Position numbers and translations under genes: made by a program. The notes beneath the pieces were generated by a model, which had not been told where the DNA came from, searched no databases, and worked only from the letters and a program-made list of their open reading frames with translations. Below are positions 1 through 8,358 of a DNA stretch of 64,000 bases, piece after piece. This stretch comes from an uncultured Eubacteriales bacterium (GTDB lineage Bacteria > Bacillota > Clostridia > Oscillospirales > CAG-382). Numbering within the stretch: position 1 is the stretch's first letter; each line of letters starts with the position of its first letter. The DNA is taken from assembly GCA_934502885.1 (NCBI GenBank), contig CAKSUT010000001.1, forward strand, positions 124,001 to 188,000, read 5' to 3'.

Positions 1-1
1 G

Positions 2-880
2 CTCGTAAGAGAAAACATTTTCGTTATGACCGACAAGCGTGCGACAACGCAGGATATTCGTCCGCTTAGAATACTTCTTCTCAACCTCATGCCGACAAAG
101 GCCGTCACGGAAACGCAGATACTCCGTCTTTTGTCGAACACGCCTTTGCAGATAGAGATAACTCTTCTTCACACGGCGACTCACACCTCGAAGAACACCG
201 CGCAAGAGCATCTGACGTCGTTTTACAAGGACTTTTCCGACGTAAAGGGAATGCGCTTTGACGGAATGATAGTAACAGGTGCGCCGGTGGAGGATCTCGA
301 ATACGAAGACGTCGATTACTGGGACGAGATATGCGAAATATATGAGTGGGCAAAGACTCACGTGTACTCTTCGTTTTTCATCTGCTGGGGTGCGCAGTCG
401 GCTCTTTATTACTACTACGGTCTTCCAAAGGTAAAGCTTCCGAGAAAGCTTTCGGGAGTTTACGAGAACCGTGTTATTGTGCCGTCTCACCCTCTCGTGC
501 GCGGCTTTGACGAAGTATTCTTCGCACCGCATTCGAGAAATTCCGAGGTCACGGAAAGAAGCATTGCGGAGTGTCCGCACCTTGAGATACTTTCAAAGTC
601 CGACAAAGCCGGCGTCTATATCGCCGCCGCACGTACGGGACGCAGATTTTTTGTCATGGGGCATTCGGAATACGATGCCGACACGCTTAAAAACGAATAT
701 CTGCGCGACCTTGCCAAAGGTATAAATCCCGACATACCCGAAAACTATTTTCCGTTTGACAATCCCGAAAACACTCCCAAGAATTTCTGGCGCAGTCACG
801 CGCATCTTTTGTACTCAAACTGGCTCAACTACTTTGTATATCAGGATACTCCTTACAATCTTGACGAGCTTGACAAATGA
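2..880 (+). CDS. metA: Homoserine O-acyltransferase MetA, 5' end outside the window (probably acetyl-CoA specific)
   Basis: Activates L-homoserine by O-acylation, the first committed step from homoserine to methionine, in the cytosol. The reading frame is open from base 2, and residues before the first ATG (base 26) already match the family N-terminus (ENIFVMT), so the true start lies upstream of the window. Visible family marks are RPLRILLLNLMPTK near the start, the nucleophile cysteine in FICWGAQSA, and the His and Glu of the catalytic set in MGHSEYD. The acyl-donor position reads APVE, with Glu where succinyl-CoA enzymes such as E. coli MetA have Gly; in characterised Bacillus enzymes this Glu goes with acetyl-CoA use. 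The acetyl-CoA call is inference from that residue. The next gene starts 30 bases on, so co-transcription is likely. Confidence 0.95.
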   Translation, partial: LVRENIFVMTDKRATTQDIRPLRILLLNLMPTKAVTETQILRLLSNTPLQIEITLLHTATHTSKNTAQEHLTSFYKDFSDVKGMRFDGMIVTGAPVEDLEYEDVDYWDEICEIYEWAKTHVYSSFFICWGAQSALYYYYGLPKVKLPRKLSGVYENRVIVPSHPLVRGFDEVFFAPHSRNSEVTERSIAECPHLEILSKSDKAGVYIAAARTGRRFFVMGHSEYDADTLKNEYLRDLAKGINPDIPENYFPFDNPENTPKNFWRSHAHLLYSNWLNYFVYQDTPYNLDELDK

Positions 881-910
881 CGACGATATCAAAAACGAAA
901 GGAAAAAGCC

Positions 911-1675
911 ATGCCGAAGCTGTTTATCACCGACATTGACGGAACAATACTGAGAAAAGGCGAATGCACCGTAAGCGGCAAAGTGCTTGAATTTTTCGCG
1001 GAGCTTGCCGAAAACGGAGTCGTCGCCGCCGTTGCCTCAGGGCGTTCTTACGACAGTATAGCAAGAATTTTCGGCGGCAGTATTCCGGAGAAGCTTTACG
1101 TCATTTCAAACGACGGTGCTCTCTGCACATTCGTCGGAAAGCACCTGTTCGGAAAGCCGCTGTCGCAGAGTGCCTGCGCGCACTTTTTCGGCGAAGCAAA
1201 AAAACACGACGGCGGTTTCTTCTGCGCCGCGGACAAGGCTTACATATACGGCGGTGCGACAAGGTTTACATATGCGCCGGAATTTGCTCTGACGGGAATT
1301 TCGGTATCGAACGTATACAGCATTAACGAAAACGTATACAAAATAGGAATCGACCTCTCCGACGGCAAAGAAACGGGTATGTGTCCTGCCGATGCACGCT
1401 GTGCCTACAACGACGGCATACTTTGCGAGTACGTTTCGCGCTACGCCGACAAGGGAAACGCTATTGAGGCGCTGTCGCAGAGACTTTTCTGCCACCGCGA
1501 GGACATTTTCGCCCTCGGCGACGGTCCGAATGATGTGAGTATGTTCAAAAAGGCAAAGTACTCCGCATTCATCAACAAAGGGAACGGAAAATCGGAAAGC
1601 AGTGCGGCTCTTACCTTTGCCGACTGTGACGAAGCAATGGAATATTACAGAAAAAATCTGCTCGGAAAGCAGTGA
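911..1675 (+). CDS. HAD-superfamily (Cof-type, class IIB) phosphatase
   Basis: A 254-residue cytosolic phosphohydrolase of the haloacid dehalogenase superfamily. Motif I is TDIDGT with Asp8 as nucleophile and Asp10 as acid/base, and motif IV is GDGPND at residues 203-208 for magnesium binding. The large middle part of the chain corresponds to the class II cap domain that sets substrate choice. Length is close to other Cof-type sugar-phosphate and nucleotide phosphatases. The start follows a GAAAGGA ribosome site and lies just after metA. The substrate cannot be read from sequence, and position beside metA does not imply a methionine role. Confidence 0.85.
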   Translation: MPKLFITDIDGTILRKGECTVSGKVLEFFAELAENGVVAAVASGRSYDSIARIFGGSIPEKLYVISNDGALCTFVGKHLFGKPLSQSACAHFFGEAKKHDGGFFCAADKAYIYGGATRFTYAPEFALTGISVSNVYSINENVYKIGIDLSDGKETGMCPADARCAYNDGILCEYVSRYADKGNAIEALSQRLFCHREDIFALGDGPNDVSMFKKAKYSAFINKGNGKSESSAALTFADCDEAMEYYRKNLLGKQ

Positions 1676-1687
1676 CCCTTAAGACGT

Positions 1688-1725
1688 AAAAAACTCCCAC
1701 CGCAATCAAAGTAATGCGGTGGGAG
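1688..1725 (-). terminator. Intrinsic terminator of the AraC-family gene
   Basis: A perfect 11-bp stem (1694-1704 with 1715-1725, CTCCCACCGCA and its complement) is followed on the minus strand by six T residues. It lies between the convergent HAD and AraC genes; the plus-strand side lacks a clear T run. Confidence 0.85.
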
Positions 1726-1744
1726 AAAATTTGTCTGTGTTTCG

Positions 1745-2560
1745 TCAGGTCTTATACTTTCCCGGTGAAACGCCGTCGATACGCTTGAACATGGTGCTGA
1801 AATAGTTCTGATTGTAAAATCCGAGTGCCAAGGAAACCTCTTTTATGCTCATGCCCTCGCGCAAAAGCTTTTTCGCACGTTTGACTTTCATATCGTTGAA
1901 GTACTCTATAACACCCATGCCGGAATACTTCGCGAAAACTCTCTTTACGTTTGAGCGGCTCATACTGCAAAGCTTCGCTATATCGTCAACCGACAGCATT
2001 TTTCCGATGTTCTTCTTCATGGTATCGACTATGCGTCTGTAGCTTTCCGTACCTTTTGATATCTCGCGTATTTCCTCTGTTTCATCGCCCAGAATAACCG
2101 TGAGAAGAAGCACCTCGAGCCGCTTCAGAGCAAGACGCGCTTCAAGCTCTTTCCCGTCTCCGATATGAAACCGTCCGTCGGTGTTAACAAACGCGCCCGA
2201 CGTCATATCAAGAACCGCCTTTACCTCCTCGAGACCTTCCTCCGGTACGGCATACACTCGCTTTTTGAGCTTAGGCATATCCGACGCCGAAAACGAGAAT
2301 ATTATAACCGTCGGCTCGGTGCCGCCCTCCGAACGTATGCGGTGAAATTCCATGGGCTTATGGAACAGCATCTGTCCGCTTCCGAGAGAATATACGTCGT
2401 TGTCCGCCGTTATTCCGACCTTCCCGTCAAGCACGAACACCGTCTCCCAAAAATCGTGGCTCTCGCCGTTAAATGAAAAGTCCTTCGCAAAATGCTGGTT
2501 AAATGCGGTATAAACGGTCTGTATTTCAACCGCATTCTTAACATCACACGGATAGTGCAT
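1745..2560 (-). CDS. AraC-family transcriptional regulator
   Basis: A 271-residue DNA-binding regulator. The N-terminal half is a cupin-like sensor region (WETVFVLDGKV, then PMEFHRI), and the C-terminal ~100 residues form the double helix-turn-helix of the AraC family (LSVDDIAKLCSMSRSNVKRVF, then IKEVSLALGF and NYFSTMFK). The ATG at 2560 is chosen because GGAGGG lies five bases upstream; an ATG 18 bases further out lacks such a site. It is divergent from nahK-nagB across about 200 bases, so control of that amino-sugar operon, and of itself, is the natural inference. The ligand is unknown. Confidence 0.88.
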   Translation of the reverse strand: MHYPCDVKNAVEIQTVYTAFNQHFAKDFSFNGESHDFWETVFVLDGKVGITADNDVYSLGSGQMLFHKPMEFHRIRSEGGTEPTVIIFSFSASDMPKLKKRVYAVPEEGLEEVKAVLDMTSGAFVNTDGRFHIGDGKELEARLALKRLEVLLLTVILGDETEEIREISKGTESYRRIVDTMKKNIGKMLSVDDIAKLCSMSRSNVKRVFAKYSGMGVIEYFNDMKVKRAKKLLREGMSIKEVSLALGFYNQNYFSTMFKRIDGVSPGKYKT

Positions 2561-2586
2561 TGTGTCCCTCCGAAGCAAAATTTACA

Positions 2587-2606
2587 CTTTGGATTCAAAT
2601 TCAAAG
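2587..2606. promoter_or_regulatory. Near-palindrome, candidate operator in the araC-nahK divergent region
   Basis: CTTTGGATTCAAATTCAAAG matches its own reverse complement at 16 of 20 positions. It sits between the regulator start and the divergent promoter, in the likely 5' untranslated region of the regulator. Binding is inferred, not shown. Confidence 0.4.
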
Positions 2607-2635
2607 ATAAAGTATCCCATAGCGTATATACAAGT

Positions 2636-2664
2636 TTACAAATATATGTTACAATTGGTATAAT
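2636..2664 (+). promoter_or_regulatory. Promoter for nahK-nagB
   Basis: TTACAA, 17 bases, then TATAAT, with TGG before the -10 making an extended -10. It ends 96 bases before the nahK ATG. A weaker minus-strand match for the regulator (TTGTAT, 17 bases, TTATCT) lies in the same interval. Confidence 0.65.
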
Positions 2665-2760
2665 AGCAGAAAAAGTGAATTTTGTCAAGAAATTCGCGGA
2701 TATTTTTTTACGCCGGTGTGCGTTTTCGGCACGGCGGCGATGAAAGGACGCTTGCATAAA

Positions 2761-3849
2761 ATGGGCAAAAATTTAAATCTCGCCGCTATAATGGAGCAGT
2801 TTTCCATAGATTCCGGCGCACTTCCTTACGGAAACGGACACATAAACGACACGTTTGTCATCACCTCTCATCCCAAATACATATTGCAGAGGATAAACAC
2901 CGACATTTTCAAGTCGCCGGAAGAACTTATGGAGAACATTGAGAAGGTAACGGTTGCGATAAAGAAAAAGCTCGTCGAAAAGGGAGAAGATCCGGCAAGG
3001 GGTACTCTCACGATAGTAAAAACCAAGGACGGAAAAAACTTTTACAGAGACGGTGACGGCAACTGCTACAGAGTGTTCCTCTTTATCGACGACGCCGTTT
3101 CGTATGACAGAGTCGAGTCCGAAAAGATTCTGTACGGTGCGGCAAAATCTTTCGGCGAATTTCAGCGTATGCTCTCCGATTTCGACGCCGCGGAGCTTCA
3201 CGAAACGATTCCCGACTTTCACAACACGCCCAAGCGTTTTGAAAACCTGAAAACCGCAATTGCGGCAGACAAGGCAGGCAGATGCGACTCTGTGAAAGAA
3301 GAAATCGACTTTGCGCTTTCTTTCGAAAAAGAAGTATCGAAGGTGGTTGACGGTCTTGCGGACGGCAGTATTCCGCTGAGAGTCACCCACAACGACACGA
3401 AGATAAACAATGTACTCATAGATCCGCTGACCGGAAAAGGCGTCTGCGTGATAGACCTTGACACGGTAATGCCCGGTTCTCTTCTCTACGATTTCGGCGA
3501 CGGTCTCAGAACAGGCGGTGCGACAGCCGACGAGGACGAGAGAGACCTTACAAAGCCCGGTATCAGTCTTCCTCTATTCAAGAGCTACACTGAGGGTTAT
3601 CTTGCCGGAATGGGCGACAGCATAACAGAAAAGGAAAAAGATCTTATGCCATACTCCGTCTTTCTTCTCACATATGAGTGCGGAATACGTTTTCTGACGG
3701 ATTATCTCGACGGCGACGTATACTTCAAGGTACACCGCCAGGGACACAATCTCGACCGTGCAAGATCGCAATTTGCGATGTGCCGCGATATTTTGAAGAA
3801 GCTCCCCGAAATGAAAGAAGCCGTCGCGAACGCCGCGGCAAAACAATGA
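2761..3849 (+). CDS. nahK: N-acetylhexosamine 1-kinase NahK (aminoglycoside-phosphotransferase fold)
   Basis: Phosphorylates GlcNAc or GalNAc at the anomeric carbon to the 1-phosphate, the salvage step known from the bifidobacterial lacto-N-biose/galacto-N-biose pathway. The 362 residues match that family in length and throughout: YGNGHINDTF near the start, YILQRINTDIF, the catalytic loop VTHNDTKINN, the metal-binding IDLDTVMPGS, and YDFGDG. The ATG at 2761 gives the family N-terminus; an AAAGGA lies 12 bases upstream, a spacing other genes here share. nagB follows after 30 bases, and a divergent AraC gene lies upstream. No galacto-N-biose phosphorylase is visible, so the donor of the free hexosamine is unknown. 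Confidence 0.9.
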   Translation: MGKNLNLAAIMEQFSIDSGALPYGNGHINDTFVITSHPKYILQRINTDIFKSPEELMENIEKVTVAIKKKLVEKGEDPARGTLTIVKTKDGKNFYRDGDGNCYRVFLFIDDAVSYDRVESEKILYGAAKSFGEFQRMLSDFDAAELHETIPDFHNTPKRFENLKTAIAADKAGRCDSVKEEIDFALSFEKEVSKVVDGLADGSIPLRVTHNDTKINNVLIDPLTGKGVCVIDLDTVMPGSLLYDFGDGLRTGGATADEDERDLTKPGISLPLFKSYTEGYLAGMGDSITEKEKDLMPYSVFLLTYECGIRFLTDYLDGDVYFKVHRQGHNLDRARSQFAMCRDILKKLPEMKEAVANAAAKQ

Positions 3850-3879
3850 AAACCTCTGCTTAAAAGAAAGGAAATACAT

Positions 3880-4602
3880 ATGAGAACAATAGTATGCAGT
3901 AATTACGACGAAATGTCCGAAAAAGCGGCGAAGCTTGTTGTAAGCCAGCTCACGCTCAAGCCCGACAGCATTCTCGGTCTTGCGACCGGTTCGACGCCGA
4001 TAGGACTTTACGAAAGGCTCTGCAAGCTTAACAAAAGCGGCGAGGTTGACTTTTCCGAAGCGATAACCTTCAATCTTGACGAGTACTACCCGATATCTCC
4101 CGACAACGAACAGAGTTACCACTATTTCATGGAACAGAATCTTTTCTCGAAAGTAAACATAAACCGAGACAACATCCACATTCCGAACGGCTGCTGCAAG
4201 GATCCCGATGCAGAGTGCGAAGCTTATGAGGCGGCAATTGAGGAAGCAGGCGGCATTGACCTTCAGATCCTCGGAATAGGTCAGAACGGACACATCGGCT
4301 TCAACGAACCGAGCAGAGACCTCAACACAAGCACTCACCTCACCGACCTCACGGAAAGCACGATAGAGGCAAATTCGAGGTTTTTTTCAAGCGTTGACGA
4401 CGTTCCGAAGAAGGCACTCACTATGGGAATTTCGACCATACTCAAGTCAAAGAAGATAGTTCTTATGGCGTGCGGTGCGTCGAAGAGAGATGCTGTGCGT
4501 GAGCTTTTCACCGAGGACATCAACACCGACGTTCCGGCTACTCTCTTAAAGGTTCACCCCGACGTTGTACTTATCTGCGACAAGGAAGCATACGGTGAAT
4601 AA
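3880..4602 (+). CDS. nagB: Glucosamine-6-phosphate deaminase NagB
   Basis: Converts glucosamine 6-phosphate to fructose 6-phosphate and ammonia, feeding amino sugar into glycolysis. The 240 residues carry the family signatures LATGSTPIGLYE (phosphate loop), FNLDEY (catalytic Asp) and GQNGHIGFNEP (active-site His). GAAAGGA lies upstream of the start at good spacing. It is the second gene of the nahK unit and ends in a strong terminator. NahK makes a 1-phosphate while NagB needs a 6-phosphate, so the two act on parallel amino-sugar branches rather than in direct sequence. No nagA is present in the window. Confidence 0.95.
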   Translation: MRTIVCSNYDEMSEKAAKLVVSQLTLKPDSILGLATGSTPIGLYERLCKLNKSGEVDFSEAITFNLDEYYPISPDNEQSYHYFMEQNLFSKVNINRDNIHIPNGCCKDPDAECEAYEAAIEEAGGIDLQILGIGQNGHIGFNEPSRDLNTSTHLTDLTESTIEANSRFFSSVDDVPKKALTMGISTILKSKKIVLMACGASKRDAVRELFTEDINTDVPATLLKVHPDVVLICDKEAYGE

Positions 4603-4629
4603 CTCCGTTTTGCGTACATACAAAAAGTT

Positions 4630-4664
4630 CTCCGTGGCAAGCACAAAGCTTTCCACGGAGTTTT
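4630..4664. terminator. Bidirectional terminator between nagB and coaD
   Basis: Stem 4630-4642 with 4648-4660 (CTCCGTGG core, one mismatch), followed by TTTTCTT on the plus strand and AACTTTTTG on the minus strand. It serves both convergent genes. Confidence 0.85.
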
Positions 4665-4665
4665 C

Positions 4666-5181
4666 TTATTTATTCGTTTTTCTGCGGTACATTTCCGAAA
4701 GGAGTTTTGCGTTGTCAACGTACCTCTCAATCGGTGCGTTGTAGCTTAAAAGCTCACGGACTATGGTCGAGCTTACGTGTCCGTTCTCGGGTTTCGAGAG
4801 AAGGAACAGCGTTTCACAGTGCTTTCCGCACATATCCTCGATGAGAAGTCTGTTCGCCTCCGCCATTTCGTTCTCGTAGGTAAAATCCTTCGTGTTGCGT
4901 ATTCCCTTGACTATCGCGTCAATGCCGTTATCGGCGATATAGCGCATGAGAAGTCCTTCGTAGACCTCGACTGTGACATTTTGGCAGTCACGAAGTGCGT
5001 CCTCGATAAGCACCGCTCTTTCCTCCGGGGTAAAGAGTCCTTTTTTTGCGGAATTAACACACACAAGCACTCTGACCTCATCGAAGACGGCGGACGCACG
5101 CCTTATGACGTCGGTGTGACCGACAGTCGGCGGATCATAACTTCCCGGGCACACGGCAATCCGTTTCTTATGCTCGCTCAT
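4666..5181 (-). CDS. coaD: Phosphopantetheine adenylyltransferase CoaD
   Basis: Transfers AMP from ATP to 4'-phosphopantetheine, the fourth step of coenzyme A synthesis. The 171 residues have the nucleotidyltransferase motif TVGH at 19-22 inside GSYDPPTVGHTD, GIRNTKDFTYE in the middle, and the ISSTIVRE-type motif (here VSSTIVREL) near the C-terminus. Its ATG shares a base with the rsmD stop (TAATG), so translation is coupled to rsmD, the usual neighbour in Bacillota. Confidence 0.95.
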   Translation of the reverse strand: MSEHKKRIAVCPGSYDPPTVGHTDVIRRASAVFDEVRVLVCVNSAKKGLFTPEERAVLIEDALRDCQNVTVEVYEGLLMRYIADNGIDAIVKGIRNTKDFTYENEMAEANRLLIEDMCGKHCETLFLLSKPENGHVSSTIVRELLSYNAPIERYVDNAKLLSEMYRRKTNK

Positions 5182-5759
5182 TACTCTTCATTCCCCTCGT
5201 TTTTGCTTTTCTCGTCGTAATCGAAGATATAAGTGAGAACTCTGCTGTACTTATACTTTTTTCTGAAAGTGAGACCGTAAAGGTCGCCGTCTATCTCGTC
5301 TTTGTCGGTTTCGCATACGACAATTGCGCCGTCGTTCAGGATATCCGCTCTCGCAACCTTCTTGAGAATCTCGTCCTTCATGCTTCTCGAATACGGCGGA
5401 TCGAGGAAAACGATATCAAAACGCTCCTTGCCGGCGACGCTCTTGAGATATTCGCTGTAGTCCATTCTCGACACGGCGCACTGCTTCATAAAGCCGGTTT
5501 TCTTCGCATTCTCCTTGATTATCGCAACGGCATCCGTGTTCTCGTCGATAAGCACCGCGCTGTCGGCGCCGCGGCTCAGTGCTTCAAGCGCCATCTGACC
5601 GCTTCCGGCGAACAGGTCGAGTACTCTTTTTCCGGCTATATCAAACTGTATCGCGCTGAATACGCCCTCCTTGACTCTCTCTGTTGTGGGGCGCGTTATA
5701 TCCTCTCCTTCGAGAGTAGCAAGCTTCATTCCTCTTGCTTTTCCGGTTATTATACGCAT
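5181..5759 (-). CDS. rsmD: 16S rRNA (guanine-N2-966) methyltransferase RsmD
   Basis: An S-adenosylmethionine-dependent methyltransferase that modifies G966 of 16S rRNA during 30S assembly. The 192 residues show the family N-terminus (ITGKARGMKL), the motif RPTTERVKEGVF, the cofactor loop DLFAGSGQM and the catalytic DPPY (FLDPPY). GGAGGATAATTT precedes the start. It lies 18 bases after uvrC and is coupled to coaD. Confidence 0.93.
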   Translation of the reverse strand: MRIITGKARGMKLATLEGEDITRPTTERVKEGVFSAIQFDIAGKRVLDLFAGSGQMALEALSRGADSAVLIDENTDAVAIIKENAKKTGFMKQCAVSRMDYSEYLKSVAGKERFDIVFLDPPYSRSMKDEILKKVARADILNDGAIVVCETDKDEIDGDLYGLTFRKKYKYSRVLTYIFDYDEKSKNEGNEE

Positions 5760-5777
5760 AAATTATCCTCCGTTACG

Positions 5778-7634
5778 TTAGTTACGTTCGTTTTCTGTTT
5801 TGTCGGCGTGAAAATGCTCGTACACCGTTTTTGCTATATCCGGGCTTATTCCGCTAACCTCGGCAAGCCCATCGACCGATGCATTTTTCACTGCTGTGTA
5901 GGTTTTGAAATGAGAGAGCAGTGCCTTCGCCTTTGCCGCTCCCACGCCTTTTATGTCCTCAAGCGATGAACGCTTTACCTTTTTTGTACGCGAAGCGTCC
6001 ATTTTGGAGAAAGTAAACCTGTGTGCCTCCTCCTGTATGCGGTAGATGAACGAAAAAACGCTCATATTCTTCGCTATGCTTATATCACGCTCACCGTCGG
6101 TAAGAGTGCGTGTTTTGTGATAGTCATCCTTGACCATACCGAAGACGGGTATATCGTCGAGGCACATACTCCGCATGAGAGCTTTCACGGTGTTTACGTG
6201 TCCCTTGCCGCCGTCAAGAAGTATGAGGTCGGGACGAACCGAAAAGGTCCCCTTTTCGTCAGAAAGGTGCGTGAGTCTCCTTTCGAGAGCTTCGCTCATC
6301 GCGGCGTAATCGTTGGTTTCGCCGACAAGTCTCTTAATCGAAAAGGCTCTGTAATCCGATTTTAAAAACTTTCCTTCCGCCACCGTTATCATCCCGGCAT
6401 ACATATCGTCAACGCCGTTGTTCGATATATCATACGCCTCAATGCGTTCCGGCACGACCTCAAGTCCCAGAATGCCGGCAAGCTCGACGAGAACCTTTAT
6501 GTCCTTTTCATCCGCCGAAAGCTTTTGTCGAACCGCCTCGCAGGCATTGTTCACTGCCATGAGAGTATATGCGCGCCGCTCCCCTCTTTCGGGTGTGTGT
6601 ACATTGACGTGCTTATCGGCAAGAAAGCTTAATTTTGCTTCAAGCGACTTTTCGTTTTCCTCGCCGAGAGGAAAGGACACGAGAATATTTCTCGGGAAGT
6701 ATGCGTCCTTGCCGTAAAAACGCTCTATGAGGTCGGTCATCATGTACTCATCGACCGGCTCGTCGGCGGAAAAAACTACGACGTTTTTGTCAAGCACCTT
6801 GCCGCCTCTGATGAACAGAATCGCAAGCGCACTCACCGTCTCGCCCTCATAAAGTCCGAACACGTCAAACTCCTTATCGGGATCGGTGATTATCCTCTGC
6901 TGTTCCGAAAGAAGCGAAAGAGCCTCTATATTGTCTCGGTATATCGCCGCCGCCTCAAAGCGCATATCCTCCGCAGCTTTCATCATCTTCTCTTTAAGCT
7001 CGGAAAGAAGACCTTCAAAGTCGCCCTTGAGAAAGCGTTCTATGCGTGCGTACAGGTCTCTGCATTCCTCCGCGCTTATTTCGCCGCGGCACATTCCCAT
7101 GCAGGTGCCTGTATGGTAGTACAGACACGGACGACCCACGACCTTGCCCGGCTCGAGAACCTTCTTGCATCTCGGAAGTCTGAACGCCTTGCTTGCCGCC
7201 TTTATTATGTCGTTCGCGGCAATTCCCGAGGTATACGGTCCGAAATACTTCGCTTTATCGTCCTTGCGGCGGCGCGTCATGGATATAACCGGTCTGCCGT
7301 ACTCGGACGAAAGGCGGATATAGGGGTAGGTCTTTGCATCCTTGAGCTTGATGTTGTACTTCGGCATATGACGCTTGATAAGCTCGTTTTCGAGTATCAG
7401 CGCTTCGGTCTCGGTCGAGGTGTAAATACACTCGAAGTCGTCGATTCTCTCCGAGAGCTTCGCCGTTTTTGGAGAGAGTCTGTGCAGAGGCTGAAAGTAG
7501 CTTGCCACACGGTTTCTGAGGCACTTCGATTTCCCGACGTATATTATCTTTCCGGTTTTGTCGTGCATCATATACACGCCCGGAGACGGCGGAAGAAGCT
7601 TCACTTTTTCCTTAAGCTCTTCTCTTGTCGGCAT
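5778..7634 (-). CDS. uvrC: UvrABC excinuclease subunit C
   Basis: Makes both incisions around DNA damage in nucleotide excision repair after UvrB loading. The 618 residues contain the GIY-YIG nuclease at the N-terminus (PGVYMMHD, IIYVGKS), a UVR motif region near residue 200-240, the RNase-H-like endonuclease domain (EAYDISN and LILLDGGKGH, which hold the metal-binding acids) and a C-terminal helix-hairpin-helix region (LEDIKGVGAAKAKAL). The ATG at 7634 is chosen over one 48 bases upstream because AAAGGGGG stands nine bases before it and it matches the family start. Confidence 0.96.
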   Translation of the reverse strand: MPTREELKEKVKLLPPSPGVYMMHDKTGKIIYVGKSKCLRNRVASYFQPLHRLSPKTAKLSERIDDFECIYTSTETEALILENELIKRHMPKYNIKLKDAKTYPYIRLSSEYGRPVISMTRRRKDDKAKYFGPYTSGIAANDIIKAASKAFRLPRCKKVLEPGKVVGRPCLYYHTGTCMGMCRGEISAEECRDLYARIERFLKGDFEGLLSELKEKMMKAAEDMRFEAAAIYRDNIEALSLLSEQQRIITDPDKEFDVFGLYEGETVSALAILFIRGGKVLDKNVVVFSADEPVDEYMMTDLIERFYGKDAYFPRNILVSFPLGEENEKSLEAKLSFLADKHVNVHTPERGERRAYTLMAVNNACEAVRQKLSADEKDIKVLVELAGILGLEVVPERIEAYDISNNGVDDMYAGMITVAEGKFLKSDYRAFSIKRLVGETNDYAAMSEALERRLTHLSDEKGTFSVRPDLILLDGGKGHVNTVKALMRSMCLDDIPVFGMVKDDYHKTRTLTDGERDISIAKNMSVFSFIYRIQEEAHRFTFSKMDASRTKKVKRSSLEDIKGVGAAKAKALLSHFKTYTAVKNASVDGLAEVSGISPDIAKTVYEHFHADKTENERN

Positions 7635-7705
7635 TCTCAAAAGCCCCCTTTCTCCGAAATACAAAGCGGCGCATCGGCGCACGGCTTATAAAAAAACGCC
7701 TTTAA

Positions 7706-7733
7706 CAAAAAGAGCTGCGCCGGAACGCAGCTC
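7706..7733 (-). terminator. Terminator of the HPr gene
   Basis: An 8-bp stem GAGCTGCG with its complement (7712-7719 and 7726-7733), followed on the minus strand by TTTTTGTT. It separates ptsH from uvrC. Confidence 0.88.
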
Positions 7734-7760
7734 ACACGGCAACCGCCGATAGGTTCACTC

Positions 7761-8024
7761 TCAGTCGGTGAGAGAGGTTTCTATAAGAGCCGCAAGACCC
7801 TCTACCGCTTCCTCTTCATCGGGACCGTCAGCCATTATGAGAACTGTAAGTCCCTTGGTTACGGCGAGAGAAAGAACTCCCAAAAGGCTCTTTGCGTTCG
7901 CTCTTCTGTCACCGTTTTCTATCCAAACGGAACTCTTGTATGAATTTGCTTTTTGAATAAAGAATGTAGCAGGTCTTGCATGAAGTCCCGACGTATTCTT
8001 TACAACAACCTCTTTAGATGTCAT
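7761..8024 (-). CDS. ptsH: Phosphocarrier protein HPr
   Basis: An 87-residue phosphocarrier of the sugar phosphotransferase system that also signals carbon status. His15 sits in SGLHARPAT and accepts phosphate from enzyme I; Ser46 sits in NAKSLLGVLSL and is the HPr-kinase site used with CcpA in Bacillota. Having both residues argues for true HPr and against Crh, which lacks His15. The ATG at 8024 has AAAGGAG upstream; an in-frame ATG 99 bases earlier lies in the leader. No enzyme I gene is adjacent. Confidence 0.95.
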   Translation of the reverse strand: MTSKEVVVKNTSGLHARPATFFIQKANSYKSSVWIENGDRRANAKSLLGVLSLAVTKGLTVLIMADGPDEEEAVEGLAALIETSLTD

Positions 8025-8085
8025 TGCACTTATCTCCTTTATTTTTTGTCCGCACGATCTTTGGTAAATCGAAGGAATGCGGTGC

Positions 8086-8111
8086 GCGGAGGACTTAATC
8101 GCATCCTCCGC
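8086..8111 (-). promoter_or_regulatory. Hairpin in the ptsH leader
   Basis: GCGGAGG and its complement (8086-8092, 8105-8111) would form a 7-bp hairpin in the ~115-base untranslated leader of ptsH. No T run follows, so it is not a terminator. Its role is unknown. Confidence 0.35.
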
Positions 8112-8145
8112 AAATATTCCCACCGATTACAATATCACGATTGAT

Positions 8146-8174
8146 ATTATATAGGTTTTCGGCAGGAAAATCAA
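8146..8174 (-). promoter_or_regulatory. Promoter of ptsH
   Basis: Minus-strand TTGATT (8169-8174), 17-base spacer, TATAAT (8146-8151). It leaves a leader of about 115 bases before the HPr start. Confidence 0.75.
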
Positions 8175-8358
8175 GTACTTTTATAAAAAAGATTGATTCG
8201 CTTCACAAAAAAAAGCAGTTTTCACGAATAGTGTCGCAGATACACGCATATTTTGGTCAAAACGTATCACAGCGTGCTAAATTTCCGCAAATACCGAGCT
8301 TTGTTTTGTACAAAAGCCTCTGTTTTTGTTAAAATATGTTGAAAATCGGCTTTGAGAA
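8175..8358. other. AT-rich intergenic stretch without a gene
   Basis: Between the ptsH promoter and the end of the DUF4330 gene I find no coding frame with a ribosome site and no clear T-tailed terminator. A loose AAAGCC/GGCTTT pairing with a ~30-base loop lies at about 8310-8354. Confidence 0.5.
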
